In this document: piece by piece, positions 24,421-33,900 of the stretch | Numbering within the stretch: position 1 is the stretch's first letter | How the letters are laid out: each line of letters begins with the position of its first letter | Source: Pseudomonas sp. BP8 | Lineage (GTDB): Bacteria; Pseudomonadota; Gammaproteobacteria; Pseudomonadales; Pseudomonadaceae | Length of the DNA: 64,000 nucleotides | Reading direction: 5' to 3' | NCBI RefSeq assembly: GCF_017875955.1 | Contig: NZ_JAGINK010000001.1 | Location: forward strand, 3,316,501 to 3,380,500 | Translations under genes and position numbers: made by a program | Notes under the pieces: model-generated | Told to the model about the DNA's origin: nothing | Seen by the model: the letters and a program-made list of their open reading frames with translations, nothing else | The model's database searches: none

Positions 24421-24514
24421 TGGCTATGGCACCTGTCCCTTGGTTGACGAAGGCTCGCATCATGGCTAATTGAAACTATAGTGACTTCTAGCCATTCAGT
24501 CAGAGATTGAAGTC
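24421..24514. promoter_or_regulatory. Divergent wzy-wzx promoter region with inverted repeat
   Basis: 94 bp between divergent genes. ATGGCTA (24462-24468) and TAGCCAT (24489-24495) form a perfect inverted repeat with a 20-bp spacer. GTCCCTTGGTTGAC at 24435-24448 has the same GTC-N8-GAC frame and following G as the FleQ-like sites near 14.4 kb. The region must hold promoters in both directions; the exact elements are not resolved. Confidence 0.45.
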
Positions 24515-25891
24515 ATGCCGTCGATTGATGTGACTACTCCTGTGAGTTTGCGCAGCCGTGCCATCTGGGCAGGCGCATGGAACATAGTCTCGCTGGTGGC
24601 TTCGCAAGGGATGCGGCTGGGTGGCAACCTGATAATGGCCCGGTTGCTGCTGCCGGAAATGTTCGGTGTGATGATCATCGCCAGCACTGTTTCCGTGCTA
24701 TTGCACCTGCTCTCCGATGTCGGCCTGCGACAGAACATCATCCAGAGCTCGCGCGGCGACGATCCGCTGTTTCTCAATACCGCCTGGACCGTGCAGATCG
24801 TGCGCGGCTTCATCCTCTTCGGGTTGACCCTGCTGCTCGCCTTGGGCGCCTGGTTGGCCCAGCTCGCCAACCTGTGGCCGGCCGACTCCACCTATGCTGC
24901 GCCGATCCTGCCCTGGGTACTGGCGGTGACGGCCTTGTCGGCGATCATCGGTGGCTTTCAATCGACCAAGATAGATGTCGCTGTACGAACTTTCCAACAA
25001 AAGCGGGTGGTACTGATCGAGCTGGCGTCGCAGTTGACGGGGTTGATCACGATGCTGGTCATTGGCTACTTGACCCGCTCGATCTGGTCATTGGTGATCG
25101 CCGGACTGGTCTCGGCACTGACCAGCACCGTACTTGGCCATGTGGCATTGCAAGGGCCGCGCTGTCGCCTGCAGTGGGACCGTACCGTGCTGCAGGAGAT
25201 GACCGTGTTTGGCCGCTGGATCCTGCTGTCGTCGATGGTCGGCGTGCTGGCCATGTATGGCGACCGAATCTGGTTCGGCGCAAGCATGACTGCGGCGCAA
25301 CTGGGCGTGTACTCGATTGCCGTGCTGATCCTCGGGGCGCTGCAGCTCGGTTTGCTCAGGTTGAGCGGTTCGGTGGCATTGCCGGCATTCAGCGAAGCTG
25401 CCCGGGAGGGCGACACGGCGCGGTTGAAGGCGCTGTATTACCGTTTCAAGCTGGTGGTGGACCTGATCATGCTGTTTGCCTGCGGCGTGCTGCTGACCGC
25501 CAGCCCACTGCTGATCGGCTGGATGTATGACGAGCGATATGCGGGCGCCGGCTCCATGCTGGCTATTCTGTCGTTGTCGTTCTTCACGATGCGCTACACC
25601 GTTTCGCACCAGATGTGGATCGCCCTCGGCCTGACCAAGTACCAGGCAATCGACAATATTATCCGGCTGGTTTCCCTGTGGGGGTTGTTGCCGCTGTTGC
25701 TGGCCATTGGCGGGGTCGAATATGCGATCTGGGGGGTCGCTTTGCATACGTTGCCAACGCTGGTGCTGATCATCTACGTCAATTGCAAGCTGGACATGTT
25801 CAGCCTCAAGCGCGAGTTGCTGGTGTTGCCGATGATGGCGGTCGGTGCACTCTGTGGCGCCGGTGCCACGCGCTTTTTCAACTGGCTTTGA
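24515..25891 (+). CDS. Wzx-type oligosaccharide flippase
   Basis: 458-residue polysaccharide-transporter family protein (MOP superfamily) with about 12 to 14 membrane helices spread over the full length. The N-terminus RAIWAGAWNIVSLVASQG is followed by LIMARLLLPEMFGVM, the family's typical opening. It would move undecaprenyl-linked repeat units across the inner membrane for Wzy. It is transcribed divergently from wzy and opens the long plus-strand block of modifying and glycosyltransferase genes. Confidence 0.9.
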   Translation: MPSIDVTTPVSLRSRAIWAGAWNIVSLVASQGMRLGGNLIMARLLLPEMFGVMIIASTVSVLLHLLSDVGLRQNIIQSSRGDDPLFLNTAWTVQIVRGFILFGLTLLLALGAWLAQLANLWPADSTYAAPILPWVLAVTALSAIIGGFQSTKIDVAVRTFQQKRVVLIELASQLTGLITMLVIGYLTRSIWSLVIAGLVSALTSTVLGHVALQGPRCRLQWDRTVLQEMTVFGRWILLSSMVGVLAMYGDRIWFGASMTAAQLGVYSIAVLILGALQLGLLRLSGSVALPAFSEAAREGDTARLKALYYRFKLVVDLIMLFACGVLLTASPLLIGWMYDERYAGAGSMLAILSLSFFTMRYTVSHQMWIALGLTKYQAIDNIIRLVSLWGLLPLLLAIGGVEYAIWGVALHTLPTLVLIIYVNCKLDMFSLKRELLVLPMMAVGALCGAGATRFFNWL

Positions 25892-25992
25892 AGGCTTCTC
25901 GGCACGCTCATTGCTGCTGCAAATAGTTGTACACAGTGGAGTGGGGCAACAACTGAGACTCTAATAATTCATATGGCATAGGTCTTGCGATC

Positions 25993-26187
25993 ATGGGGAA
26001 GCTTCAGTTCTGTAGTCCGTTGCTGGGTCGTAGAGGCTTTCTGCGCAGTTGCGTCGTGTTGGGCGTTGGTGGGGCGGTGTTCGGGGTCGCTGCGAACGTT
26101 GCACGCAAGCCTGCCGCCGCGTCGGGGTTTGTCGTCATCAACGGCTGGGTGTTGCCTGCCCAGTACTTCAAGGACGGGCACGCATGA
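25993..26187 (+). CDS. 64-residue Tat-signal small subunit
   Basis: Very short protein that is mostly a twin-arginine signal: GRRGFLRSC (residues 12-20) with an adjacent hydrophobic stretch VVLGVGGAVFGVA, then about 25 residues ending INGWVLPAQYFKDGHA. Its stop overlaps the start of the oxidoreductase gene (ATGA), so the two are translationally coupled. Small Tat-bearing subunits are known to carry FAD-containing partners such as gluconate and fructose dehydrogenases to the periplasm. By analogy this one may be the export escort of the GMC enzyme, which has no signal of its own. That role is inference. Confidence 0.75.
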   Translation: MGKLQFCSPLLGRRGFLRSCVVLGVGGAVFGVAANVARKPAAASGFVVINGWVLPAQYFKDGHA

Positions 26188-27650
26188 TCAAGGACTATCA
26201 GGCAGAGAAAGCGCTGCGCGACGATTATGATTTTTGCATCATCGGTGCCGGCCCGGCCGGCATCACCCTGGCCTTGCGCCTGGCAGGTGCCGGCTGGCGC
26301 GTGGTGCTGCTGGAGGGCGGCGGGCACGAGTACTCGGTGCAGTCGCAGGCGTTCTACGCGTGCACCTCGACCGGTCTTGAGCTTTACCCCGACGAAACCC
26401 GCCTACGCTTTCTGGGTGGCACCTCCAATCATTGGGCGGGGCGCTGTCGACCGTTTGTCGCTTCCGATTTCGCCGTGTCGCCGCCTGGCAACATGCCTGG
26501 CTGGCCCATCCCCTATGCCGAGGTCGAGCGCTATCTGCCGGCCGCCATGGACATTGTCGACCTCCCGCAAGGCGCAGATTTCCAGGCGATGAACGCAAGC
26601 CTGGGCGGCGAAGATTTCGAAGCTGACCGCTTCCTGCTCAGCCCGCCGACGCGCTTTGCCCAGAAATACGCTGCAGCGCTCAAAGAAACGCCGGGACTGG
26701 ATGTATTCATCAACTGCAACTGCGTCGATCTTGACTTCGATCAGGGTACCGGCCGCTTGGCTGCAGTGCTCGTGTCTGACTACAACCTGCAGCGTGAACG
26801 CCTGGTGGCGGGGCACTTCGTGCTGGCAACCGGGGCGATCGAGAATGCCCGGCAACTGCTCAATAGCGAATCGCTGCGCAGCGCCGGCGTGGTGACACCC
26901 GACGGCATGGTTGGGCGTTGCTTCATGGAGCACATGAATGTCGACATGGGCACCTTCATCCTCGCCCAAGGGCAGGACGCCGAGCCTCACCAGTACTACA
27001 CCAGCGATGCCTTTGTGGCTGAGTATCACGCCGGTAAAGGCAACGTCTCGACGTCATTGCTGGCGGACGTCCAGACCTACGGCAGGACCGCCGAGGTCAA
27101 GCATTTTCTGGAGAACCTGGCCTGTGAAATGGGTGTGGCCAGCAAAATCGAGTTCATTGCCAAGTTCAGTTGCCCGGGTGACGGCGTCATCAGCACCATG
27201 ATCGAGCAGTTGCCCAACCGCCAAAGCCGGATCACCCTGCGCGACGAAAAAGACGCACTCGGTGTGGCCAAGGTCAACGTCAACTGGGTGGTCAGCGATG
27301 ACGACCGACACACCATCAAGTGCATCGGTGGCGAGTTGGCCAAGCAGTTCGCCGAGCACGGGGTGGGCTTCGTCAAGCTCAACGAGTTTGTCTACGACGG
27401 CACCCAGGCCTTGAAGATGACACCGCATGCGCACCATATGGGCACCACGCGCATGGCCTCTTCGCCTGAGTTCGGCGTTGTCGATAGCAACTGCAAGGTA
27501 TTTGGTACCGACAATCTGTACGTGGCTGGTAGCAGCATCTTTGCCACCGGCGGCGCCTCCAACCCGACCATGCCACTGCTGCAGTTTGCCGTGCGCCTGG
27601 CCGATCACCTCAACGACAGGATGAAGTCGGCGCGCGGAGCGCTGGTCTGA
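26184..27650 (+). CDS. GMC-family FAD oxidoreductase
   Basis: 488 residues. The FAD-binding motif GAGPAG is at residues 21-26 with ALRLAGAGWRVVLLEGG after it, FVLATGAIENARQLL is in the middle, and the C-terminal GMC region has HAHHMGTTRM (histidines 415, 417 and 418) and DNLYVAGSSIFATGG. It resembles choline/glucose dehydrogenase relatives and gluconate-dehydrogenase large subunits. It lacks a signal peptide; the overlapping upstream gene supplies a Tat signal. A role in oxidising a sugar or alcohol group of the polymer or a lipid-linked repeat unit is inferred from its place between the flippase and an acyltransferase. The frame extends upstream in the wrong reading of the small gene; ATG 26184 is clear. 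Confidence 0.88.
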   Translation: MIKDYQAEKALRDDYDFCIIGAGPAGITLALRLAGAGWRVVLLEGGGHEYSVQSQAFYACTSTGLELYPDETRLRFLGGTSNHWAGRCRPFVASDFAVSPPGNMPGWPIPYAEVERYLPAAMDIVDLPQGADFQAMNASLGGEDFEADRFLLSPPTRFAQKYAAALKETPGLDVFINCNCVDLDFDQGTGRLAAVLVSDYNLQRERLVAGHFVLATGAIENARQLLNSESLRSAGVVTPDGMVGRCFMEHMNVDMGTFILAQGQDAEPHQYYTSDAFVAEYHAGKGNVSTSLLADVQTYGRTAEVKHFLENLACEMGVASKIEFIAKFSCPGDGVISTMIEQLPNRQSRITLRDEKDALGVAKVNVNWVVSDDDRHTIKCIGGELAKQFAEHGVGFVKLNEFVYDGTQALKMTPHAHHMGTTRMASSPEFGVVDSNCKVFGTDNLYVAGSSIFATGGASNPTMPLLQFAVRLADHLNDRMKSARGALV

Positions 27651-27777
27651 AGGGCACGGTTAGATGCTGTTGCGCAGTTGATTTACGGGTTGAGTGCGAT
27701 ACGGTCAGCACCAATGACAACGAGACCGAATCCGCCTCAAACACAGTCCAGGATGGCTTTTTTGCGAGGCAAGCAAA

Positions 27778-28395
27778 ATGTTTGGATGGCTACGGAGCTC
27801 AGTGACCTACTTTGTCAACTCAACCGGGCGAGGCGGCGCGGCCTATAAAAAGCTGTTCCACCCCAACGCGCGTGACTGGGGCGCCTACTTGTCTCGCTGG
27901 GGCAAGTTTCACTCGGTGGGCAGCAACGTGCATATCAATTGCGGGTGCAATATCACCGACCCGTCGCTGGTGCGCTTGGGCAGCAACGTGGGGCTGTCGG
28001 ACTGCACCCTGATCGGCCACGACGCGGTAGTCGCCCTGATCGAGGTGCGCTACGGCAAACAGCTCGATTCGGTCGGTTTTATCGATATCAAGGACAACTG
28101 CTTTGTCGGCCACGGCGCGATCGTCATGCCGCGGGTGACCATCGGCCCGGATGCAGTGGTAGCTGCCGGCGCCGTGGTGACCAAGGACGTGCCTCCCGGC
28201 ACCGTAGTCGGCGGCAACCCGGCAAAGGTCATCTGCACCGTTGAAGAGCTGGTCAAGCGGGTCGAAGAACGCTGCGCAGCGTATCCGTGGATAGACCTGG
28301 TCAAACAGCGAGAAGGCGCCTATGACCCTGAGCTCGAACCCACCCTGGCCGCAGAGCGGGGGCAGTTCTTCTTCAGGGACAGTAAAAATGGATAG
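27778..28395 (+). CDS. Hexapeptide-repeat acyltransferase
   Basis: 205 residues with left-handed beta-helix repeats from about residue 45 to 150 (LVRLGSNVGLSDCTLIGHDA, then FVGHGAIVMPRVTIGPDAVV), and the ending GTVVGGNPAKVI typical of acetyltransferases of the LacA/WbbJ type. It probably O-acetylates a sugar of the repeat unit, or a sugar nucleotide, using acetyl-CoA in the cytoplasm. GAGG lies seven bases before ATG. Its last eight bases overlap the next glycosyltransferase gene, which indicates coupling. The exact acceptor is unknown. Confidence 0.85.
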   Translation: MFGWLRSSVTYFVNSTGRGGAAYKKLFHPNARDWGAYLSRWGKFHSVGSNVHINCGCNITDPSLVRLGSNVGLSDCTLIGHDAVVALIEVRYGKQLDSVGFIDIKDNCFVGHGAIVMPRVTIGPDAVVAAGAVVTKDVPPGTVVGGNPAKVICTVEELVKRVEERCAAYPWIDLVKQREGAYDPELEPTLAAERGQFFFRDSKNG

Positions 28396-29344
28396 AAAAC
28401 CGGTCGATGTGATGGTGGTCAATTTCAACACCGCAGGCTTGCTGCAACCCATGTTCGATGCGTTGCGCAAGGCCGACGGTGAAGCACTCGCCAGCTACCT
28501 GGTGGTGGACAATGCCTCTGTCGACAACTCTATCGAGTGCCTGGCCAAGGTCTGCCCCGAGGCGCTGCTGCTGAGCAACGAGAAAAACGTAGGTTTTGGC
28601 CGGGCCAATAATCAATTGCTTGAACACCTGCAGGGCAAGTACGCGCTGCTGCTCAATACCGATGCGTTTGTGGCTGCCGACAGCCTGGAGAAAACCATCG
28701 CCTATATGGATGCTCACCCTGACTGCGGCGTCCTCGGTGTGCGCCTGGTGGGCCGTGACGGCGACCTGCAACCCAGTTGCCGATACTTTCCGACGCCGTT
28801 GAACGTGTTTGTCTCGCGCACCGGACTCGGGCGGTTTTTCCCGGGTTTGAAGATGGTCGACGAAATGTCCTGGGATCATGCCTCCGTGCGCGAATGTGAC
28901 TGGCTGCCCGGTTGCTTTTACCTGGTCCGACGCGAAGTGCTCGATCAGGTCGGCTTGTTCGATCCGCGCTACTTTCTTTATTTCGAAGAAGTCGACCATT
29001 GCAAACGGGTCAAGCAGGCCGGCTGGAAGGTGGTGTTCTACCCGCACACCACGGTGGTGCACATTGGCGGAGAAAGCTCCAAGTCGGTTGCCGAACTGGA
29101 GGCGGCCAGTCGACAGATTTCTGCCTACCAGATTGAAAGCGAACTGTTGTATTTCCGCAAACACCACGGTGTGTCCGGGCTGATCTTGCATATGCTACTA
29201 GTGTGCCTGGGTGATCTGGTTCTGGCCCTCAAGGCGCTGTTGAAGGGACGCGGCTGGGCGGCTATACGCGCCTGTTGGCAGCACAACGCTGCCACCTGGA
29301 AGCTGTTGTTCGCCACCCGATTTGCAAGCCAACCCACACGGTAG
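28388..29344 (+). CDS. Glycosyltransferase family 2 (rhamnosyltransferase-like)
   Basis: 318 residues with a GT-A fold: VMVVNFNTAGLL at the N-terminus, VVDNASVDNS as the nucleotide-sugar site, and LLLNTDAFV with the metal-binding Asp. ECDWLPGCFYLVRREVLDQVGLFD and FEEVDHCKRVKQAG are the conserved C-terminal half of the rhamnosyltransferase-like GT2 group. It adds one sugar of the repeat unit at the inner face of the membrane. The open frame begins upstream inside the previous gene; ATG 28388 is preceded by AGGGA and overlaps the previous stop. Confidence 0.88.
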   Translation: MDRKPVDVMVVNFNTAGLLQPMFDALRKADGEALASYLVVDNASVDNSIECLAKVCPEALLLSNEKNVGFGRANNQLLEHLQGKYALLLNTDAFVAADSLEKTIAYMDAHPDCGVLGVRLVGRDGDLQPSCRYFPTPLNVFVSRTGLGRFFPGLKMVDEMSWDHASVRECDWLPGCFYLVRREVLDQVGLFDPRYFLYFEEVDHCKRVKQAGWKVVFYPHTTVVHIGGESSKSVAELEAASRQISAYQIESELLYFRKHHGVSGLILHMLLVCLGDLVLALKALLKGRGWAAIRACWQHNAATWKLLFATRFASQPTR

Positions 29345-29352
29345 GTGACGCC

Positions 29353-29904
29353 ATGTTCGAGAATATCCGCGCAGACTTGCGGGCATACAACGGTGATTGG
29401 GGCGCCCAGGGCTTCTGGGTCATGCTCGTGTACCGTTTTGGCCGTTGGCGCTATGGCGTGCGCCCGGCGCCGCTGCGCAAGCTGTTTTCGTTCGTCTACA
29501 AGGTGCTGTTCAAGCTGGTGCAGATTCTGACCGGCATCGAGCTGCCTTGCGAAGTGGTAGTTGGCCGCAACTTCGTCATCGACCATTTCGGCGGCATCGT
29601 CATCAGTGGCTATGCTCGATTCGGCGATGACTGCCGGATTCGCAACGGCGTGGTAGTGGGCCTGAAGAACGTCAGTGAGCCGATCGCTCCGGTGTTTGGC
29701 AACAACGTCGACATCGGCGCGGGGGCCAAGGTGCTGGGCAATATTCGGATTGGCAACAATGTGGTGATCGGCTCCAACGCAGTGGTGTTGATCGATGTGC
29801 CCGACAACTGCCTGGCCGTGGGCGTACCGGCGGTGGTCAAGCGCCCTAAGGCCGAACAACCCAGCAGTGTTGCCGAGCCGGCAAGGGTGCGTCGCAGTAA
29901 CTGA
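29353..29904 (+). CDS. Serine acetyltransferase-like hexapeptide acyltransferase
   Basis: 183 residues. The N-terminal half is helical, and the beta-helix begins near residue 65 (GRNFVIDHFGGIVISGYARFG) with the serine-acetyltransferase pattern of an isoleucine-rich coil, then VDIGAGAKVLGNIRIGNNVVI and GVPAVVKR. Serine acetyltransferase relatives of this length inside polysaccharide loci acetylate sugars rather than serine, so cysteine synthesis is unlikely here. ATG 29353 has AGGTG upstream; longer readings overlap the previous gene. It is eight bases behind the glycosyltransferase gene in one operon. Confidence 0.85.
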   Translation: MFENIRADLRAYNGDWGAQGFWVMLVYRFGRWRYGVRPAPLRKLFSFVYKVLFKLVQILTGIELPCEVVVGRNFVIDHFGGIVISGYARFGDDCRIRNGVVVGLKNVSEPIAPVFGNNVDIGAGAKVLGNIRIGNNVVIGSNAVVLIDVPDNCLAVGVPAVVKRPKAEQPSSVAEPARVRRSN

Positions 29905-29933
29905 GTCATGGCGTTCAACAATGGGTGAGGCGC

Positions 29934-30914
29934 ATGGTGACAGGCATCGGAGTGGTAGTTATCGGCCGTAATGAAGGGCTTCGCCTCGAGCGTTGCCTGG
30001 CCTCGCTGGCAGGCAACGCTGACCAGGTGGTCTACGTTGATTCAGGCTCCACCGATGGCTCGGTGAAACGGGCACGGGCGCATGGCGTCGAGGTGCTGGC
30101 ACTGGACCTGAACACACCGTTCACCGCAGCGCGTGCGCGCAACGAGGGCTTTGCCTGCTTGCTCCAGCTGATGCCGAGCCTGCGTCATGTGCAGTTCGTC
30201 GACGGTGACTGCGAGGTGGCGCCGGGCTGGCTGGGCAGGGCGCAGGCCTTTCTGGAAGAACACCCTGCGGTCGCGGTGGTGTGTGGTCGACGCCGCGAAC
30301 GCTTCCCGCAACATTCGGTTTACAACTTGCTGTGCGACCTGGAGTGGGACACGCCGGTCGGTGAAGCCAAGGCCTGCGGGGGCGATGCACTGATGCGCGT
30401 TGACGCCTTCATGGCCATGCGCGGCTACAACCCGGGGCTGATTGCCGGCGAAGAGCCGGAGTTGTGCGTGCGCCTGCGGGCAGGCGGCTGGAAGATCTGG
30501 CGCCTGGCTGAGGAAATGACCCTGCACGATGCTGCCATGACCCGTTTCAGCCAGTGGTGGCGGCGCAGCTTGCGTACCGGTTACGCCTTTGCCGAGGGTG
30601 CCTCGATGCACGGCGCGGCGCCCGAGCGGCACTGGCAACGTGAATCACGCCGGGCGTGGCTGTGGGGCTTGGTCATTCCGTTGGCGATTGTCGTGTTGAG
30701 TGTCCTGCTGGGAGGGGAGTGGCTGTTGTTGTTGTTGTTGGTCTACCCGCTGCAAGCCATGCGACTGGCCCGCTCTGGTGGTCGGTCGGCGCGTGAGAAC
30801 TGGCTACAGGCGGTGTTTCTGGTACTTGGAAAATTCCCTGAGATGCTCGGCCAGGTGAAGTTTCTGTTGAACAGGTTCGTCGCCGGCAAAACGGTACTGA
30901 TCGAGTACAAGTGA
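29934..30914 (+). CDS. Glycosyltransferase family 2, membrane-associated
   Basis: 326 residues. GT-A landmarks are GVVVIGRNEGLRLERCL at the start, YVDSGSTDGS, the DGD metal motif in FVDGDCEV, and GEEPELCVRLRAGGW. The C-terminus adds two hydrophobic segments (LWGLVIPLAIVVLSVLL and WLLLLLLVYPL), so it is probably tethered to the inner membrane. It acts on lipid-linked intermediates. The start is uncertain among GTG 29925, ATG 29934 and GTG 29937; GAGG is only three bases before 29934. It is followed at once by the DUF535 fusion gene. Confidence 0.85.
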   Translation: MVTGIGVVVIGRNEGLRLERCLASLAGNADQVVYVDSGSTDGSVKRARAHGVEVLALDLNTPFTAARARNEGFACLLQLMPSLRHVQFVDGDCEVAPGWLGRAQAFLEEHPAVAVVCGRRRERFPQHSVYNLLCDLEWDTPVGEAKACGGDALMRVDAFMAMRGYNPGLIAGEEPELCVRLRAGGWKIWRLAEEMTLHDAAMTRFSQWWRRSLRTGYAFAEGASMHGAAPERHWQRESRRAWLWGLVIPLAIVVLSVLLGGEWLLLLLLVYPLQAMRLARSGGRSARENWLQAVFLVLGKFPEMLGQVKFLLNRFVAGKTVLIEYK

Positions 30915-30915
30915 G

Positions 30916-33900
30916 ATGCCAATGATGCTCGGATCAATCGCGAAAAGCGTGTTCACATTGCAACCGGGATATTCCCTGCGGGCGCTCAACAACAAGCGCA
31001 AGTTGATGACCCAGATGCTCAAGCAATGGCCGGAGCTGAGCCAGTTCATGCAACGCATGAACAGCGCGCTGGGCCAGGAGCGCTTTGCTCAGCTGGGCCA
31101 TGACGGTATCGGCGTGGTGCAGTGGCCCTACATCAGCAAGGCCTGGGATGCCGAACTGCGCCTGGGCGTGGTTGCGGCCCACTACGAAGAGGTGGCCCGT
31201 TACCTGCCGTCGCTGTTGCTGCTGGGCCGCGAGCAGGCCGTGGTGCTGTGTGACCTGTCGGAATACTCGCCGGGGTGCAGGCTGGTGCTGGACCGGCCGG
31301 TCTGGTTCCAGCGCGAAGGAGAATTGGTCCTCAACCTGTTCCAGGACGATGTGCGCGTGGCTTCCCTGGCGTTTACCCTGTGCCGCACCCAGGGCCAGCT
31401 GTACCTGGTGATTGGCGCGGTGCAGGGGATTCACAAAGGCATCGACAGCGAACGTTCGCTGGCGATCTACCGTGACCTGACCAAAGACTTCGAAGGCCTG
31501 CGGCCGCGAAGCTTCTTGATCGAAGCGCTGAAGAGCCTGGCGAGAAGCATTGGCGTTGCGCGCATCTATGCCGTCGGCGATGCCTATCGGCATCATCGGC
31601 ATGCCTACTTCGGTGCCGAAAAGGCCCAGGAGCTGGCCGGCAACTACGATGTCATCTGGCTGGAGAATGGCGGCGCGCCTTCCGAGCGTGAGGACTTCTT
31701 CAGCATCCCGCTGGCCGCGGCACGGCGCTCGGCCGACGATATCGCGCCGAAAAAGCGTGCGATGTACCGTCGCCGGCATGAGTTGCTGGATGATGTCTTC
31801 GCCCGGCTCGCCGCTGCGTTGCCCGGCAGCGATGAACAACGCCAGCTGCAGGGCCATCGCCAGCGCCTCGGCGCGGCGCTGCGCCTACCGCAGGACGAGC
31901 CCACGGCCACGGCCAGGTCGCTGACAAGCAAGCTGGCGGTGATCATCCGCCTGCTGACCACCGAACCTCGGGCTGATCAGCGTTTGCGAGCCTACGTGCG
32001 CAAGGCCGGGGTTGTCCCGACCTTGCGAAAGATCTGCCGCGAGTTGACCAGGCAAGGCCTGGGGCTGTTCTGGCAAAGCCCGGATGGCAGGGGCGCGAGC
32101 CTGCCGTTGCCGGCGCCCAACGTTGCCGCCAACCTGCTGTTCCCGCGTGACGTGGTGCTGATCAGCGAGCTCGAAGCTGACCTGCAGCTGCAAGCCCGCC
32201 CCAGCCAGATTCAGCGCCTGCTGCAAGACATTGGCTACCGTTGCCAGGCCGTCGATTGGCGCACGCCGGATGCTGCCCTGACGGCGCTGCAGACGTGCTC
32301 GGCGGTGATCTTCCATCGTCTGCCAGCGGTGCCTGGAGTGCTGCGCCTGATCGACGAGGCCAAGCGGCTCAAGGTGACCACCTACTGGGACGCGGATGAA
32401 ATGATCTTCGATCCCCAGGCGTACCTGCGCAGGGATGACCTGGCGGCAGTGAGCGAAGCAGCCATCCCCAGCGTCGTCGCTGCCGTAGACCTCTACCGGC
32501 AGGCGCTGCTCGCCTGTGATCGCGCAATTGCCGCGACACCCGCCCTGGCGATGGCCATGCAGGATGCCGGGGCCAGTCAGGTCAGCCTGCTGGAAGCCTC
32601 AGCGCATGCCCCCAGCCTCGATGCAGGGCAACTCGCCGAGATCTTCCCGGCCCCGGCAAGCGGGCGCCCCCGGCGCATACTGTCGGCGAACATCTTCTTC
32701 GCGCCGAGGAGCTTTGGTGGCGCCACGGTGGTTGCCGAGCAGATGACACGCCTGATCGGTACCACCTCGCGCTGGCAGCAGTTCATCTTTACCGCCTTGC
32801 CCTCTACCGAGCAGACCCCCTATACCCTGCACCGGTACGAAGCCCATGGGGCGGCGGTGTTCGGCATGGGCCTGTCGGAAAACATCGCCACCCGGGAGAT
32901 CTTCGAGAACCTCTCGACCGTGCCGGTGTTCGATGCGGTGCTCAGGAGCGTCGCCCCAGACATCGTCCACCTGCACTCCATCCAGGGCTTTGGCGCGCAG
33001 CTGGCCGACTGCTGCGCCAAGGCGGGCATCCCGTTCGTGGTGACCCTGCACGATGCCTGGTGGATCTGTGGTCGCCAGTTCATGATCAACAACCATGGCC
33101 GCTACTGTGGGCAAACCACGATCCGCCTCGATGTGTGCGCCAAATGTGTGGACGACGCGCCGCTCAACGATTACCGCCAGAAGTTGATGGCCGTCACCCT
33201 GAAAAAGGCCAACCTGCTGCTGGCCCCCAGCCGCTTCGCCAAGGACCTGTATATCGCCAATGGTTTTGATGCAGCGAAGATCCGCGTCAACCGCAACGGC
33301 ATCATGGCACCCGGCGCCAATTACCAGAAACAGCCCGGCAAGATCCTCAGGTTCGGCTTTGTCGGGGGCAATACTGCCGTCAAGGGAATCGACCTGATCA
33401 TCCGCGCGTTTGCCACGCTCGACCGCACCGATTATGAGCTCAAGGTGGTCGATAACCTGCTGCACATGGGCTTTCGCTCGTTCAACCGGCACAGCATCAA
33501 GATTCCCGGCACGGTCAGCATCATCCCCGGTTACACCCAGGCCAACATGGACGAGTTCTTCTCCGGCATCGATGTGCTGTTGTTCCCGACTCAATGGAAA
33601 GAGACCTTCGGCCTGGCAGTGCGTGAAGCGCTGGTGCGGGATGTCTGGGTGATCAGCACCCATGCGGGCGGCACCGTCGAAGACATCGTCGATGGCGTCA
33701 ACGGCACCATCATCCCGTTGAGTGCCGATGAGCGTTACCTGCGCCAGGCGTTGTCCGACGTACTGCAGAACCAGGCGCGGTTTGCCCAGCATCGCAACAC
33801 CTTCAAGGACAGCATCACCTTGTTCAGCGACCAAGCCCTTGAGCTCCAGGCGATCTATGAGGACGTACTCAGCGTAGGTGCAACGGCAGGTAGCCAGCCG

